From Scolanthus callimorphus (taxonomy: Eukaryota > Cnidaria > Anthozoa > Actiniaria > Edwardsiidae): 64,000 nt of DNA. Positions within the stretch are counted from its first letter, which is position 1; the number at the start of each line of letters is the position of its first letter. The stretch is taken from NCBI GenBank assembly GCA_033964015.1, contig CM066924.1, forward strand, positions 10,017,077-10,081,076, written 5' to 3'. This document shows, piece after piece, positions 11,480 to 21,224 of this stretch. A program made the translations under genes and the position numbers. The notes under the pieces were generated by a model. That model was not told the DNA's origin and searched no databases. It worked only from the letters and a program-made list of their open reading frames with translations.

Positions 11480-11690
11480 TTACTAACTTCTGCCGTTCGG
11501 TCATTTCAGGAAATATCAAACTCCGCTTTGGTGCATCAACCTCGCCGAAGACGGCTCCGTTGTAGATTGGAGATAAAATATTTTATACTCGCTCAGAGTC
11601 CTCAGAAAGTAAGAGTATAATATATGTATACACCAAAGCTTCGGTTTGATATTTTCCATAATGACCTCACTATCGGTTAGTAAGTAGTAA
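11480..11690. mobile_element. TIR element (MITE), about 210 bp
   Basis: Left ACTTACTAAC...GTCATTTCAGGAAATATCAA and right TTGATATTTTCCATAATGAC...GGTTAGTAAGTAG are imperfect inverted repeats of about 50 bp. No ORF. Confidence 0.6.
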
Positions 11691-11734
11691 ATATTTAACA
11701 ATTAGACCTCGAGGCCGAATGTGCTATGATGAAT

Positions 11735-12500
11735 CCCTGTGTGAATCGAAAAAACTGAAAATCGAATCAATCGATGCCAATTATTCGATTGATTTCAGTA
11801 ATCGAAAACCAATCAAACGCTTTCTGTTCTGTGACTTTTGATTGATTCGATAAATTCGATTTATTTTTCTATCGATTTTTTTGATTGTAGACACATTTTC
11901 AATACTTTACTTCGAGTTCTTGATTGCTCATCAAAAGGTTTCGCGCTGAAATGAAATACTTAGAAAACATTTTTTTCCTAATTTTGCCGAATTAATTTCG
12001 AGGCTCGCTGCGAAATGTGTTTTCAGCGCGACATGTTGGAGTTAATGGGGAATCTGCTGGGTGGCCGATATTATGTACAGCAGGCACTGATGAGCCAAAG
12101 CTATAGGCTCAGTGGAGTATGAATGAAAAACAAGATTGAAATGAACCTTGGGTAACAACATGAACGAAGAAAGGTTCTAGCGAATTTTCACGGCATTTGG
12201 GCGAATGTTTTGGGAAATTTCTGACATTTTCTAGTGCTTGGAAAGCACGGTAAAAATGAAGAGTTATTTCCCGGCATCAACTCAGCTCTGGAAATTAATG
12301 ACTTCTCTTCGTTTTCAATCTTTTCGGCTATGCGAAGTGGTGTTCAATCGAACTTCAATTGCTTATCAATTGGGATGTTTTCGTGTGACTTTCGATTGAT
12401 TATCGATTGTTCGAAAGCAATCGAAATCAATTATCCAATTGTTATTGATTGATTTCAATTGTTTGATTGGATTTTCGATCATCGATTGATCATGCCGGGG
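11735..12500. repeat. ATCGAT/CAATCGA-rich segment
   Basis: Two clusters dense in AATCGA and TCGATT words (11750-11885 and 12345-12495) flank about 450 bp of ordinary sequence. The outer edges are loosely inverse to one another, as in a decayed TIR element. The same wording recurs briefly at 25835-25880 inside STOML2. Confidence 0.4.
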
Positions 12501-12574
12501 ATGAATAGACCACGAGGCCAAAGGCCAAGTGGTCTATTGACATCATAGCACATGAGGACAAGAGGTCTAATTGT

Positions 12575-12759
12575 TTTAGTATAAACCAACTAGTTGGTCG
12601 GTTTGGCAATGAATATCATTATTTATGTTGAAAAATCATGTTTTCTTGCAAAGAAAGGTAGTGGTTTTGCCAGGTACGGTCTATCACGTATAGACCATTA
12701 GTAGCTCAGCCAATCAGAATGCACGATTTGAAATATACCATTAGTTGGTTTATACTAAA
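12575..12759. mobile_element. TIR element, TTTAGTATAAACCAACTA ends
   Basis: TTTAGTATAAACCAACTAGT at the left and TTAGTTGGTTTATACTAAA at the right are inverted copies. The interior includes AGCTCAGCCAATCAGAATGC, a phrase that recurs in inverse or related form near 34350-34375 and 38000-38020, both inside STOML2 introns. Confidence 0.65.
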
Positions 12760-12834
12760 TAGATTTAGCCACTGGCTAAAAGCAGAGCTCCCGGTTACAT
12801 ATTTTTATGTGTTAATGCAGGGCATCTGGGGAAG

Positions 12835-12925
12835 TGCGATAAAAAAACGGCAAAAAAGTGCGGGCTTTTTTAGAAAAAAGTGTGGAAAAAAGTGTGGTAA
12901 AATGGTCAAAAGTGCGGTAAATTAT
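12835..12925 (+). repeat. AAAAAGTGYGG short tandem repeat
   Basis: There are five or six irregular copies of AAAAAGTG(C/T)GG. An open frame through it reads as repetitive Lys-Lys-Cys-Gly and is a by-product of the repeat. Confidence 0.6.
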
Positions 12926-13594
12926 TTTCTTTCATTTGTAGTTTGCGCTTTTTGGGGATCATAACGAGTCGTTTCTGTTGATATTCTATTTGTTTTGTCA
13001 TTTTAAAGTAATTTAAAAAATAACAGAGCTAACTTATAAAACTTCGCATGATCAATATTTAGGTAAAGAACAATGGGAAAATGCAAAAAAAGAAGGGTTC
13101 ACCATGCTGCTTGCGCGCCATCAGTCATTTAAAACTCGAAGCCCAAAAATCACTAAGAGCGCCTATTTCTCCAGACAATCAACTCCTGTAACATAAATTT
13201 AACTACATGCGTTGTTCATAACAATATCTTGCAATAATAAACGGTCTAAAGTACTCCAAAATGTAAACTGCCTGCGAAAAAACCCCACAGTTTTGTCATC
13301 ACCATCTAAGGTAAATGGCTCCGGCAGTTTCATAGGATATTTACGGCTTTTAAGTACAAATAAACGAACTTCTAACATCCAACGTTTTTTGTTCTCCTGT
13401 ATTTTGTTTTCCGCTATAAATACTTGACCTATTTAGCAAATAAAAATGGGGTTCACCGATTTGGTCTTCATGAAAAAGCAATGAATACTGAAAAACGCGC
13501 GCCATTTGTATTTACCCATTTCTTACAAGATCAGCTATTGGCTGATCACTTATGTTCTGCCGACCATGTACTACAGTCATTATGTTAATATTAT

Positions 13595-13885
13595 TTTTGC
13601 CTTATGCCATGGATGGCCTGTCCAAGAGCGATATCAGGCTGCTGCTTTGTCACTGAAGTTGAAAGAGAATAGATAACCAATAAGTCTGATGAAACTTTAA
13701 CACAGACCTTCTTTTACTGAGTCTAATTTACCAAATGAAAGCATAATTGCTATGGATATTATATACGTTTTAGTAACGGAACATACTGGAGTCACATGAT
13801 CTTTGTAAAAGCCATAAAATAATGGAAACAAAATCAAGGATGAATAACATTCAGATTCACCACTTTAAAAAGAGTGTATTGAAAA
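13595..13885 (-). repeat. Inverted relative of the 6590-6905 repeat
   Basis: The reverse complement aligns with 6590-6905 (and 47185-47510) over its length, with many substitutions. It is clearly more diverged than copies A and B are from each other. That makes it a useful internal yardstick: genuine old repeats here differ by base changes, while A and B differ by gaps. Confidence 0.65.
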
Positions 13886-14334
13886 TAGGTTGATTTTTTA
13901 TCACTCGGTCTTACCATGTTTCTGTTTGATTGCCCGGGAGGCACACCGATTGCCTCTGTCTGCACAACAATGGCAATGGAAGCATTAGTTTTAGACACCT
14001 TTGTACTTATGCTATGGTAAGAACTCTTTTATTTGGTATTTTAGGAGTTAGTTGTTTCCGATAGATTAAATAATATGCTTAGGAATGTTACTTGAAGACA
14101 AACGATTTTCATGTTTTTCATATTCAGGATGAATGATCAAGATAAAACATAATTTCTTTAGAACATTTACTGAAATGAAGTGACATCAAATGAGTGACAT
14201 CAAATTTCCAATATAGTGGTGCCTGTGAAAATTCAAATATTAATCTCAACTAAGTCGATGGGACACATCGGTCTTCTCAGTCATAAATGTTCCAGATTTT
14301 TTGTCAACTTCCATTGTTATAATACAGTGGTATC

Positions 14335-14484
14335 TCTATAGCGCTGTTCATGCTGATGTCATCCATTATTATTCATGTGCCAACCAGAGATCGATTGGTT
14401 CACAGAACAAAGGGCGCTATTCAATCTACGGTTGGCACATCAGCATTACAATGGCAATGTTGATAAACAGTGAATAGCGCTATT
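14335..14484. mobile_element. MITE with ATAGCGCTGTTCA / TGAATAGCGCTAT ends
   Basis: Near-perfect 13-bp inverted ends enclose 150 bp. Inside, GTGCCAACC...GGTTGGCAC forms a second stem. Relatives lie at 40308-40465 and in the right ends near 8705-8770 and 49330-49390. It interrupts the TIR of the outer element. Confidence 0.7.
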
Positions 14485-14541
14485 AAGCGGCCACCCTTGG
14501 GACCGAGTGGCAAGTGGCTGCTTAATAGAGTACAAGAAGAA

Positions 14542-14888
14542 ACGTCCCCCCCACCCCGGGGGGACTACCATATTTTTTGGCGGGGGTGCTCGTCGTACCT
14601 TTTAGGGTTTAAAATCAGGCCTCTGGTACCTTTTAGGGGGTAAAATTCGAAAACTTTTTCCAGATAGGTACCTTTTAGACGTCAGTTTAGCAAATAGCAA
14701 ATCACACTTGTTGGTAGCCTGATTTTCAGACGTATTTTCCCTCGTAAAAAATACGTCTTGTTGGTACCTTTTAGGGGTCAAAATCAACTAAGCGACGCCA
14801 TTTTAGGTACCTTTTAGGGGTAAAATCGAAAGTTCCCGACGAGCACCCCCGCCCCAAAAATAGGAGAGTCCCCCGCCGGGCGTGTCCC
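14542..14888. mobile_element. Foldback element with TACCTTTTAGGGGTAAAAT internal repeats
   Basis: TIRs of about 45 bp share TATTTTTTGGCGGGGGTGCT at the left and AGCACCCCCGCCCCAAAAAT at the right, bounded by C-runs and CCCCGGGGGGACT / AGTCCCCCGCCGGG. The interior has five copies of TACCTTTTAG(GGG) at 14597, 14627, 14667, 14764 and 14808. It is the clear sibling of 7434-7830. Confidence 0.75.
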
Positions 14889-15432
14889 CAGAAACTACTG
14901 TAAAAGTGCTTCTCAAAGACTCGCCACAGGATGTTTGAGTTGCATCAGCGGCTTGTAAGCTAATGTCATAACAAGGATAAAAGAAGACGTTTCTGTTGGT
15001 ATCATTGTCACAACATTTACTGTCACCAAAATGGTATTAACTCTTACTTAATAGGACTTTGTGGCCGCTTAAAAATAGGGACCGGAAAATAGTGGCCGCG
15101 GCCACTAGGTAGGCCGCTGAATAGAGGTATACAGTATTTGAGTGACAAATATTTTGGGACTAAAAGTGGCCGCTTAATAGAGGGTGGCTGCTTAATAGAG
15201 GTACCACTTTATTCAATTCAAGTTTGAATAACCCAAATTGCAGGATTTGTTTAGCAAGTCTTTTTTGTAAAAGGTAGAGCGCAACGAACTTGTCCTTCCA
15301 ATGCTATATTGAGAAACAGTGTTTCGTTCCTCTATCAGTGTTCTCACCTCAACACACTTGGTGCTAATTTTTTATGCGAGTGGCTATCTGCTCAGGTGGG
15401 ACTGAATAGTCCTTTTTCATCCAGATATCTAA

Positions 15433-15803
15433 GACCTCGTCCACACTAACGCGTTTTCGTTTGAATCCGTATACTTTTTGATACGTTTAGGCCTTCCGTC
15501 CACACTAACACGCTGATCGTTTTCATCGAATCCGTATAAGTTTGAAAACGCTTTCGAAAGTGAATAAAAACGAACCCGCATACATATCGTTTTAGTGTTG
15601 GACGGTCGAATCCGGATAAAAATGAAAGCGATGACGTCAACTGTACCACTTAATTTGAGACTGTCCTTGCAGACGTCAACATCAAATAAAAACTGATCGC
15701 TTTTTTGGAGCTAAATTTTCCGAATCTCCCGTCCACACTAACACGCTGCGAATCCGTATAAGTTTGAAAACGAATACTTTAGTACGCGTTAGTGTGGACA
15801 GGG
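15433..15803. mobile_element. GTCCACACTAACGCG TIR element
   Basis: Left CTCGTCCACACTAACGCGTT and right AACGCGTTAGTGTGGACAGG are inverted. Internal phrases AATCCGTATAAGTTTGAAAA and GTCCACACTAACACGCTG repeat in both orientations. It belongs to the same superfamily as the GTCCACACTA elements at 21017, 39871, 54478 and 55873. Confidence 0.75.
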
Positions 15804-15807
15804 CCTA

Positions 15808-16604
15808 TAGTCCGGCGGATTAGAGCACATTTTCGAGGAAATTGCGCATTTTAGGCTAAGCCCCAATTTTTTGCCAGGTGATAGTTTTCAATGTATTTTT
15901 AAATCGTAGATATGGAGGCACGCTAGAATTCTTTCGTAGCGAAAGCTAGAGAGGTTTTAGAGTGAACTATTGTTTAGCTCAATAGCAGCCATTTTGAATG
16001 CTTTGTTATTCAAATGAGGTTTAGAACAGCTATGTGAACATTCAAGTTGTTCTCTAGACTGCACAGCCATAGCAGCTCAACATTTGCTAATTCTGAACTA
16101 TGGATTGAGCTGACTGACTTCGGCTGAGCGTCTCCTTAGAGTTTTTGGTGATCTATTAAATGTCACGATCAGTTTATTGTGAATGTTTATAATTTATATT
16201 GTAAAACAATAGTCTGACTGAGGTTTGATGAAATGTTTCAAGAATGACCAACAAATTCTAAAAAAGATCGAAATAATTGGTACCTCATGTGTCAAATGTG
16301 TAAAACGAAGCTTGCCTCTAAAATTTTGGCATGATATTTCTTCCTAGTACTGTGCTATACTCTATAAACACGGACGATGGAAGGTTTCACTAAGTGCCGC
16401 AGAGCTCATGAATAACAAAGGATTCAAAGATGGCTGCCAATGGCAAAACAATGGTTCACATTAAAACTGTTCTAGCTTTCGCTACGAATAAAAATTAGCG
16501 TGCCTCCATATCTTATCTTCAACAAAATACTGAAAACTATTGACATGCAAAGTCTGGAGTCTTTAGCCAAAAGTGCGCAATTTTTACGCTAATCCGCCGG
16601 ACTA
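15808..16604. mobile_element. TIR element with TAGTCCGGCGGATTA ends, ~800 bp
   Basis: The 15-bp tips TAGTCCGGCGGATTA and TAATCCGCCGGACTA are perfect inverses. Arms of about 155 bp continue as imperfect inverses (TATGGAGGCACGCTA at the left, TAGCGTGCCTCCATA-like at the right). CTA flanks both tips (GCCTA before, CTAAG after), a possible 3-bp target duplication of the kind PIF/Harbinger elements make. No transposase ORF was seen, so it is non-autonomous. Confidence 0.75.
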
Positions 16605-16721
16605 CTAAGCTCAGCATACTAATAAAAGTACAATATGACATTTTTAAGACGTAAAATTATAACATAGTTGACAACCTAGGCATTTTGGTGTCTAAACAAA
16701 AAAACGTCTCCTCATAGTGAG

Positions 16722-17054
16722 AGATTTCAAAGCAGTCGACATATGCGACTGCTAGACAAGGAGAGAGATTCGGGGTTTAAGTAATATTTACAACATGAGC
16801 AGCCGTGTTGTAAATATTACTCAGGCGGTACTGAGTATTTTTATCGCGGAAAACCCGGTCCGTTCGATGATCGGGCGCCATCTTGCCCGATTTTTGCACT
16901 CGCCCCCGGGACCGCGCGCCTCAATATAAAAGATGGCGCCCGATCATCGAACGGACCGGGTTTTCCGCGATAAAAACACTCAGTACCGCCTGCAAGCAGG
17001 CTACGAATCTCTCTCCTTGTCTAGCAGTCGCATATGTCGACTGCTTTGAAATCT
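16722..17054. mobile_element. Long-arm foldback element upstream of the bZIP gene
   Basis: AGATTTCAAAGCAGTCGACA at the left and TGTCGACTGCTTTGAAATCT at the right open arms of about 150 bp. The arms include CCGGTCCGTTCGATGATCGG and its inverse CCGATCATCGAACGGACCGG. A 45-bp palindromic insert (TAATATTTACAACA...TGTTGTAAATATTA, 16786-16824) interrupts only the left arm. The centre holds a GC-rich stretch and ATATAAAAGATGG. It lies about 700 bp before the bZIP start codon. Confidence 0.8.
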
Positions 17055-17513
17055 TGTAAATTTGGCAGAGAAACTTCAAGATATGTTTCATGAAAGTTGC
17101 TATGCAAATTAGTTACAACCACTAGTGGTTGTATAAGAATTACAACACGCTACGGTCCCGTGAATCGTATTGTGTTTCTGTTGTGTTGTTCTTATTAATT
17201 ATTCATGATTTTTTTAACAAACAGGCTGCATTAGATAGCGCAAATTTCTGCAGCGTAGCTTACAATCACGAGGGCTGTTTTACAGTACATGTAGTGCCTC
17301 CGTGAGCCAGGCCATTGCACCGAGAGACAATCTCCCTACAAAGTGTGCAATGCGTTCTTTGAACAGGGGTAGAAGGGAAGGCAGACTAGGGAAACACAGT
17401 ATAACTAAGTTCAACCCACAATATGAACCTGTGTCGATCACGACTCAAACAGATCCTGGACCACAGCGGGAGCCAACCATGCTCCCCAAACCTCAACACA
17501 CCCTGTGTGTGCC

Positions 17514-17816
17514 ATGTACATTGCTCTACATGACGTATTAGTGTGGATACTCTTATGTTTTATGGGTCCAACAGAACCCAGTAATCCTGGTGAGAATGCT
17601 GTTGTAACATTTACTTTAAAGTGTATTTTTTCTGTTTCAGATATTAAAGTTTCTACTGAAGGAGTTGACCCAGCCCGGAAAAGGACACGAATTATTGGAT
17701 ATCCTTGCATACGAAAAAAAGTACTAGGCCTTCATAGGCTCTTGCCATTAAAATGGCAGATCAGTTTATGGATCTGGATGAGTTACCAGACTTCAACAGT
17801 TTGTACCCAGATCTAA
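17514..17816 (+). promoter_or_regulatory. Candidate overlapping upstream ORF of the bZIP gene
   Basis: An ATG at 17514 opens a 100-codon frame ending at 17816, past the bZIP start codon at 17753 and in a different frame. If transcribed without splicing in this region, ribosomes using it could not initiate at 17753, the arrangement known for ATF4-type stress-responsive mRNAs. A strong acceptor-like tract ending TTTTTTCTGTTTCAG at about 17640 could remove the uORF start, so the idea depends on the real transcript. Confidence 0.35.
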
Positions 17817-18540
17817 CAGACCTGTCAATCCTAGGCTATGAGGAGAATCCTTTTGCCATTTATTGTAATGACCAGCAACCTAGCCTAGCAGAAAGGCTTG
17901 AGGACACAAGTATTTTTGTTGATTATATTCCAGATGATTTGGCCCAGTTTTTAATGGATACAGAAACTGTGCCTTGTACGGAGGCTTGTTATGGTGACAA
18001 GTCACTAACTGATCAGGAGACTGTAGAGATGCTCTCAGAAGGTGTTGCCTCACCCGGAGAGAGCACAAGCTCAGCTACATCATCAGAAGCAGGTGATGGT
18101 CTTGTTGCAATCCCCGTACAAGACCTCCTTGATCTACTTACAGCTACACCCAACATCACAGCCCTCCAGGACTCATACCAGTGTCTCCATCTCAAACCAC
18201 AAGCATTCAAAATTTGCACCTGCAGCATTCAGTTGTTTCAGAAGCTCAGCAATCTTTTATTGCCGGCAAACGAAAACACGAGTCATGCAGTGAACATCAG
18301 CCTAAAAAATGGTCCAAAACATCGCCAGATGTCACAACTACAGACAGAGAGAAACAAAAGAGAAACAACTTGGCATCAAAGAAAACAAGAGCAACCCGAA
18401 AACAAAAGGAACTGGAGTTGTGCCGTAAGGAAAAATACTTAGTAAAATCCAACGCGGAGTTGAAAGCTCATATTCAGGAACTGACCAAGGAAATCGGAGC
18501 CATTAGAATGGCTTTGGTACAAAGACTAGATGGTAAATGA
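17753..18540 (+). CDS. bZIP transcription factor, C/EBP-CHOP-like, with a frame change
   Basis: The start codon at 17753 is in good context (AAAATGG). The frame to about 18180 encodes an acidic Asp/Glu/Ser-rich N-terminus (MADQFMDLDELPDFN...) typical of activation domains. From 18133 a second frame is open to the TGA at 18538-18540 and carries the bZIP: the basic region has NNLASKKTR, matching N-x2-A-x4-R, then a zipper with hydrophobic residues every seven positions (Leu, Leu, Leu, Leu, Ile, Leu), ending ELTKEIGAIRMALVQRL. The basic region recalls C/EBP-gamma and the zipper end recalls CHOP/DDIT3. The two halves join only if one base is missing between about 18133 and 18190, or if an unseen splice or frameshift exists. 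The joined length would be about 262 residues. No clear AATAAA is seen in the next 400 bases. Confidence 0.75.
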
Positions 18541-19036
18541 GCTTTTGTTAACTCTTTTACAGTGGTGGTCAGTTGTATTCACATATTACATGTATATCAA
18601 AGGTTCAAATAGTTTAATTGTATAAGGTTAAAACACAATACAGTTGTCAAGAACATACACAGTTGAGGTAGCTCTCGTAAAGTATCGATTTTAAAGTACT
18701 CTAGGTGGTATTGCTCGGAGCCTAAGCCTTTTGTATGATGAAGTTGGCTTGACTATATACGAGTAAACGCACAACTGAGCTGGTAGCCTGAGGTAAGAGA
18801 GGCGGATTTACACGCTGCAATTTGTCTGGCCGACTGTTTTGTGAGCCGTGAGCTCTTGATTTGTCGGAAGGAAAATCGTGCCGACACTGATGCGATGCCA
18901 CAGATTTTCCAGTATCGGGTCAACACCGAATGAAGCTTACAAGGCCCGACACATCGCACGGTGGAATTCAGCGATTACTCAAGTAATGTGTTTTTATAGT
19001 TGATGCAGGGAGGTTTTGTTAAGCAATGGCTAGTTT
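18541..19036. other. 3' flank of the bZIP gene, no further feature
   Basis: This probably includes the 3' UTR. At 18815-18960 there are loosely inverse CACGCTGCAA / TGTGTCGG-type phrases resembling a decayed MITE, too weak to delimit. Confidence 0.35.
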
Positions 19037-19219
19037 TCCTTAAAGGGAATCCCGGCTGTTTAGGGCATTTCAAGCTCAGAGGAAACTTAAACAACTAAGG
19101 ACACTAAGAATCTCGTCAAAGCGGAATGAGTTCCGTCGGTCTAATTGGGTTTCTTTTCAGTTAAAATGTTTTGTCGAATGTTTTTTTTGAAAAGCCTAAA
19201 CAGCCGGGATCTCCTTTAA
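19037..19219. mobile_element. MITE with CCTTAAAGGGAATCCCGGCTG ends
   Basis: Left CCTTAAAGGGAATCCCGGCT with GTTTAGGGC following, and right GCCTAAACAGCCGGGA with TCTCCTTTAAGG following, are inverted. It is 183 bp with no ORF. Confidence 0.7.
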
Positions 19220-19469
19220 GGATTTAAGAAGTCATCAAATCCCTAACTTTGAAACTATAAAATTATCTATTGCCAAAGAAAACCTCTTCCGTCAAATATT
19301 ATTCCTGCACACGTAGATGCATTCATTAAGTTCAACGGGAGCTTAAGACAGTTGGCACGTTTTGTATACGTGACTACCATCTTGAAAGGGCAATAACATA
19401 CCAGACGATATGTAACAATTAGTCGCCGAAGGCGACGTGATTATCGGCAAATAGTCACCGAGACGAATG

Positions 19470-19691
19470 TTTTAGTATAATTTTTCAAGTGATTCATAAG
19501 GCTTTTTAGACAAAAAAATCTTGTTTTTGGGGATTTGTTCACGATCATAACAAAACTCGCGCGCACACTCCCAATCCTTTCAATGACAATGTTATAATCA
19601 CCGGTAGGTGATTATAGCAAGAGAAAACAAATCTCTCGACCAATCAGCGCGCGGAAATTCTTATAGTCACTTGACTAATTATACTAAAAGC
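19470..19691. mobile_element. TIR element with TTTTAGTATAAT ends
   Basis: GTTTTAGTATAATTTTTCAA at the left and AATTATACTAAAAGC at the right are inverted, with CAAGTGA / TCACTTG just inside. The outer flank at 19420-19440 holds a GTCGCCGAAGGCGAC palindrome. Confidence 0.6.
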
Positions 19692-19771
19692 ATTTTCCCT
19701 TTATTTAGAAGTTTTAAAAATGAATGTTTTGTAGTCGTATACATGTACTGTTTAGATTGCCAACCATTGGC

Positions 19772-20022
19772 TGTTTGCATTTTTATTCCGCACCTGGGCG
19801 TTGAGGACCTTTTCGTCTTCCCTGGAATTTCCACATCACAAATGTACCCCCGGCGTTCCCCTTGAAATTGCGTACTTCCTCAATAACCCCTTCCCCGGAA
19901 ATTTCACCCTGCAATGTAGTTAATCGATGGACAAAAAGTGTCTGTCCTCAATATTCCCCTCCCCTGTAATTCCCGTGCATCCTCAACACCCCCCGTTGCG
20001 GAATAAAAATACAGGCTATCAG
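19772..20022. mobile_element. Foldback element with C-rich/GGAATTTCC internal repeats and 8-bp flanking repeat
   Basis: CCATTGGC stands directly on both sides (19764-19771 and 20023-20030), a plausible 8-bp target duplication of hAT length. The TIRs share TTTTTATTCCGCA and GTTGAGGA(C/T). The interior has degenerate copies of TTCCCC(G)GAAATT and CCTCAATA near 19815, 19855, 19895 and 19950. The core GTTGAGGACC is shared with 5261-5475. Confidence 0.72.
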
Positions 20023-20030
20023 CCATTGGC

Positions 20031-20546
20031 GCTCTCTGTTACTGTAGCATCGCTTTTCAAGCTTTTTTTGTATTTAAAATAAACTTGCTCGATACTTTAC
20101 ACTGGTGGTTATGTTTAGTCAGCATTAAACTGCCACTACAGCATAACTCCGGTAGCGTGAAATATATAGAGAGAAGAAAAGTATTTGGATCCTTTGAGCG
20201 CGTAAAAAAACGAACGCTGATGGCTACTTGAAGTACAGAAGGCACTCACTCGTGCCTTCGGCACTTCCCGCCATCGTCACTCTTCTGGCTTTTCACGGAC
20301 GTTAAGGGACTGCAGACAAACGAGGAGATTGGAGATTGTTCCGTCAAACGTAGAATAGAGTTGATGACAGCTTGATGTCAAGCACGTTAATCAATATTCA
20401 GAACGATAACTCACTGTAGGGTACCACCCACCTCTGGGGTGCAACTCATACTTAATTTTATAGTTTTGAAGTTGACATTTTTTACGGATGACAAGTTTTT
20501 TAAAAGCTTCAACTTCCCTTGTAATGGCACAGTCTTTTGAGAGGTT
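20031..20546. other. No feature recognised
   Basis: A short palindromic stretch (CACTCGTGCCTTCGGCACTT, near 20247) is the only structure seen. Confidence 0.4.
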
Positions 20547-20670
20547 TTGAGTGACGTGGACTCTTTACCACGCTTTACGCCATCACCGTGGTGCGACTCG
20601 CGAATCCACAGCAAATTTTGACCACGATGATGACGTAAAAAGTGGTAAATAAGAGTCCACGACTCTAAAC
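20547..20670. mobile_element. Small foldback, GTGGACTCTTTACCAC arms
   Basis: GACGTGGACTCTTTACCACG at the left and GTGGTAAATAAGAGTCCACG at the right are imperfect inverses. The inner pair CATCACCGTGGT / ACCACGATGATG closes the hairpin. Confidence 0.6.
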
Positions 20671-21016
20671 CCCTAGAAATTTATTTTTACCATGACAAAA
20701 TGCCAAATGTTATAGTCATGGTCATTTTCCGTTGCAAATAGCGCGCGCATTTGAACAATTTTCCTTGGTTTTTGAGCCGCGCGCACTATCGATGCCATAC
20801 ATTTTATTGATCTGGCAGTTTGCCTATACATTCTTGTTCACCGAACCATCAAGGGCTGCCGCCATCTTGGATTGTATAGTATTCAATGAAAATGTGCGAG
20901 GCATATTTTGCAGGCATATCTCTAGACTATCGGCACTAAAACGGAGAATATTTAAGAGTTTCTAGTCTTTGGCAATTTTTGCTTGTTTTCTAAAACACGT
21001 TTTCACAATTCGTCTA

Positions 21017-21201
21017 GCCATGGCATCGTTTTCACCCGTCCACACGAGAAAACAGCGTTTTCAAATCGCTCCACCCTGGAGAGCGTTTTCGGATTGATCC
21101 GTTTTCGGTGATCGTATTCGGCGTTGTAGTGTGGACGATAGCCGTATCCGGGGCAAAAAGTATCCGTTTTCGTTTAAAAACGGTGTAGTGTGGACGGGGT
21201 C
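21017..21201. mobile_element. GTCCACACTA-type MITE, right part
   Basis: It matches the right half of 39871-40304: shared phrases include GAGAGCGTTTTCGGATTGAT and AAAAAGTATCCGTTTTCGTT, ending TAGTGTGGACGGGGTC. The left half is missing, so it is truncated. Confidence 0.7.
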
Positions 21202-21224
21202 CGAGTCTTTAAACGTTCCTTTTT

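Larger units (their letters stand above)
14322..15213. mobile_element. Outer TIR element, GGTACCTCTATTAAGCGGCC type, with two nested insertions
   Basis: The left end (ACAGTGGTATCTCTAT, then TAAGCGGCCACC at 14485) is the inverse of the right end (GGTGGCTGCTTAATAGAGGTACCACTTTATT). The left TIR is split by a MITE at 14335-14484, and a second foldback sits at 14542-14888. Copies of GTGGCCGCTTAATAGAG recur inside near 15065, 15110 and 15170. The nesting gives a relative age order: outer element first. Confidence 0.65.

Noticed and set aside
12719..12964. 81-codon open frame with Lys-Lys-Cys-Gly repeats
   Set aside because: Product of the AAAAAGTGYGG short repeat.
17753..18540. XBP1/HAC1-type unconventional intron as the reason for the frame change
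   Set aside because: XBP1 has its bZIP in the N-terminal part before the intron. Here the bZIP is C-terminal, and I found no pair of CNGNNGN hairpin loops at the junction.
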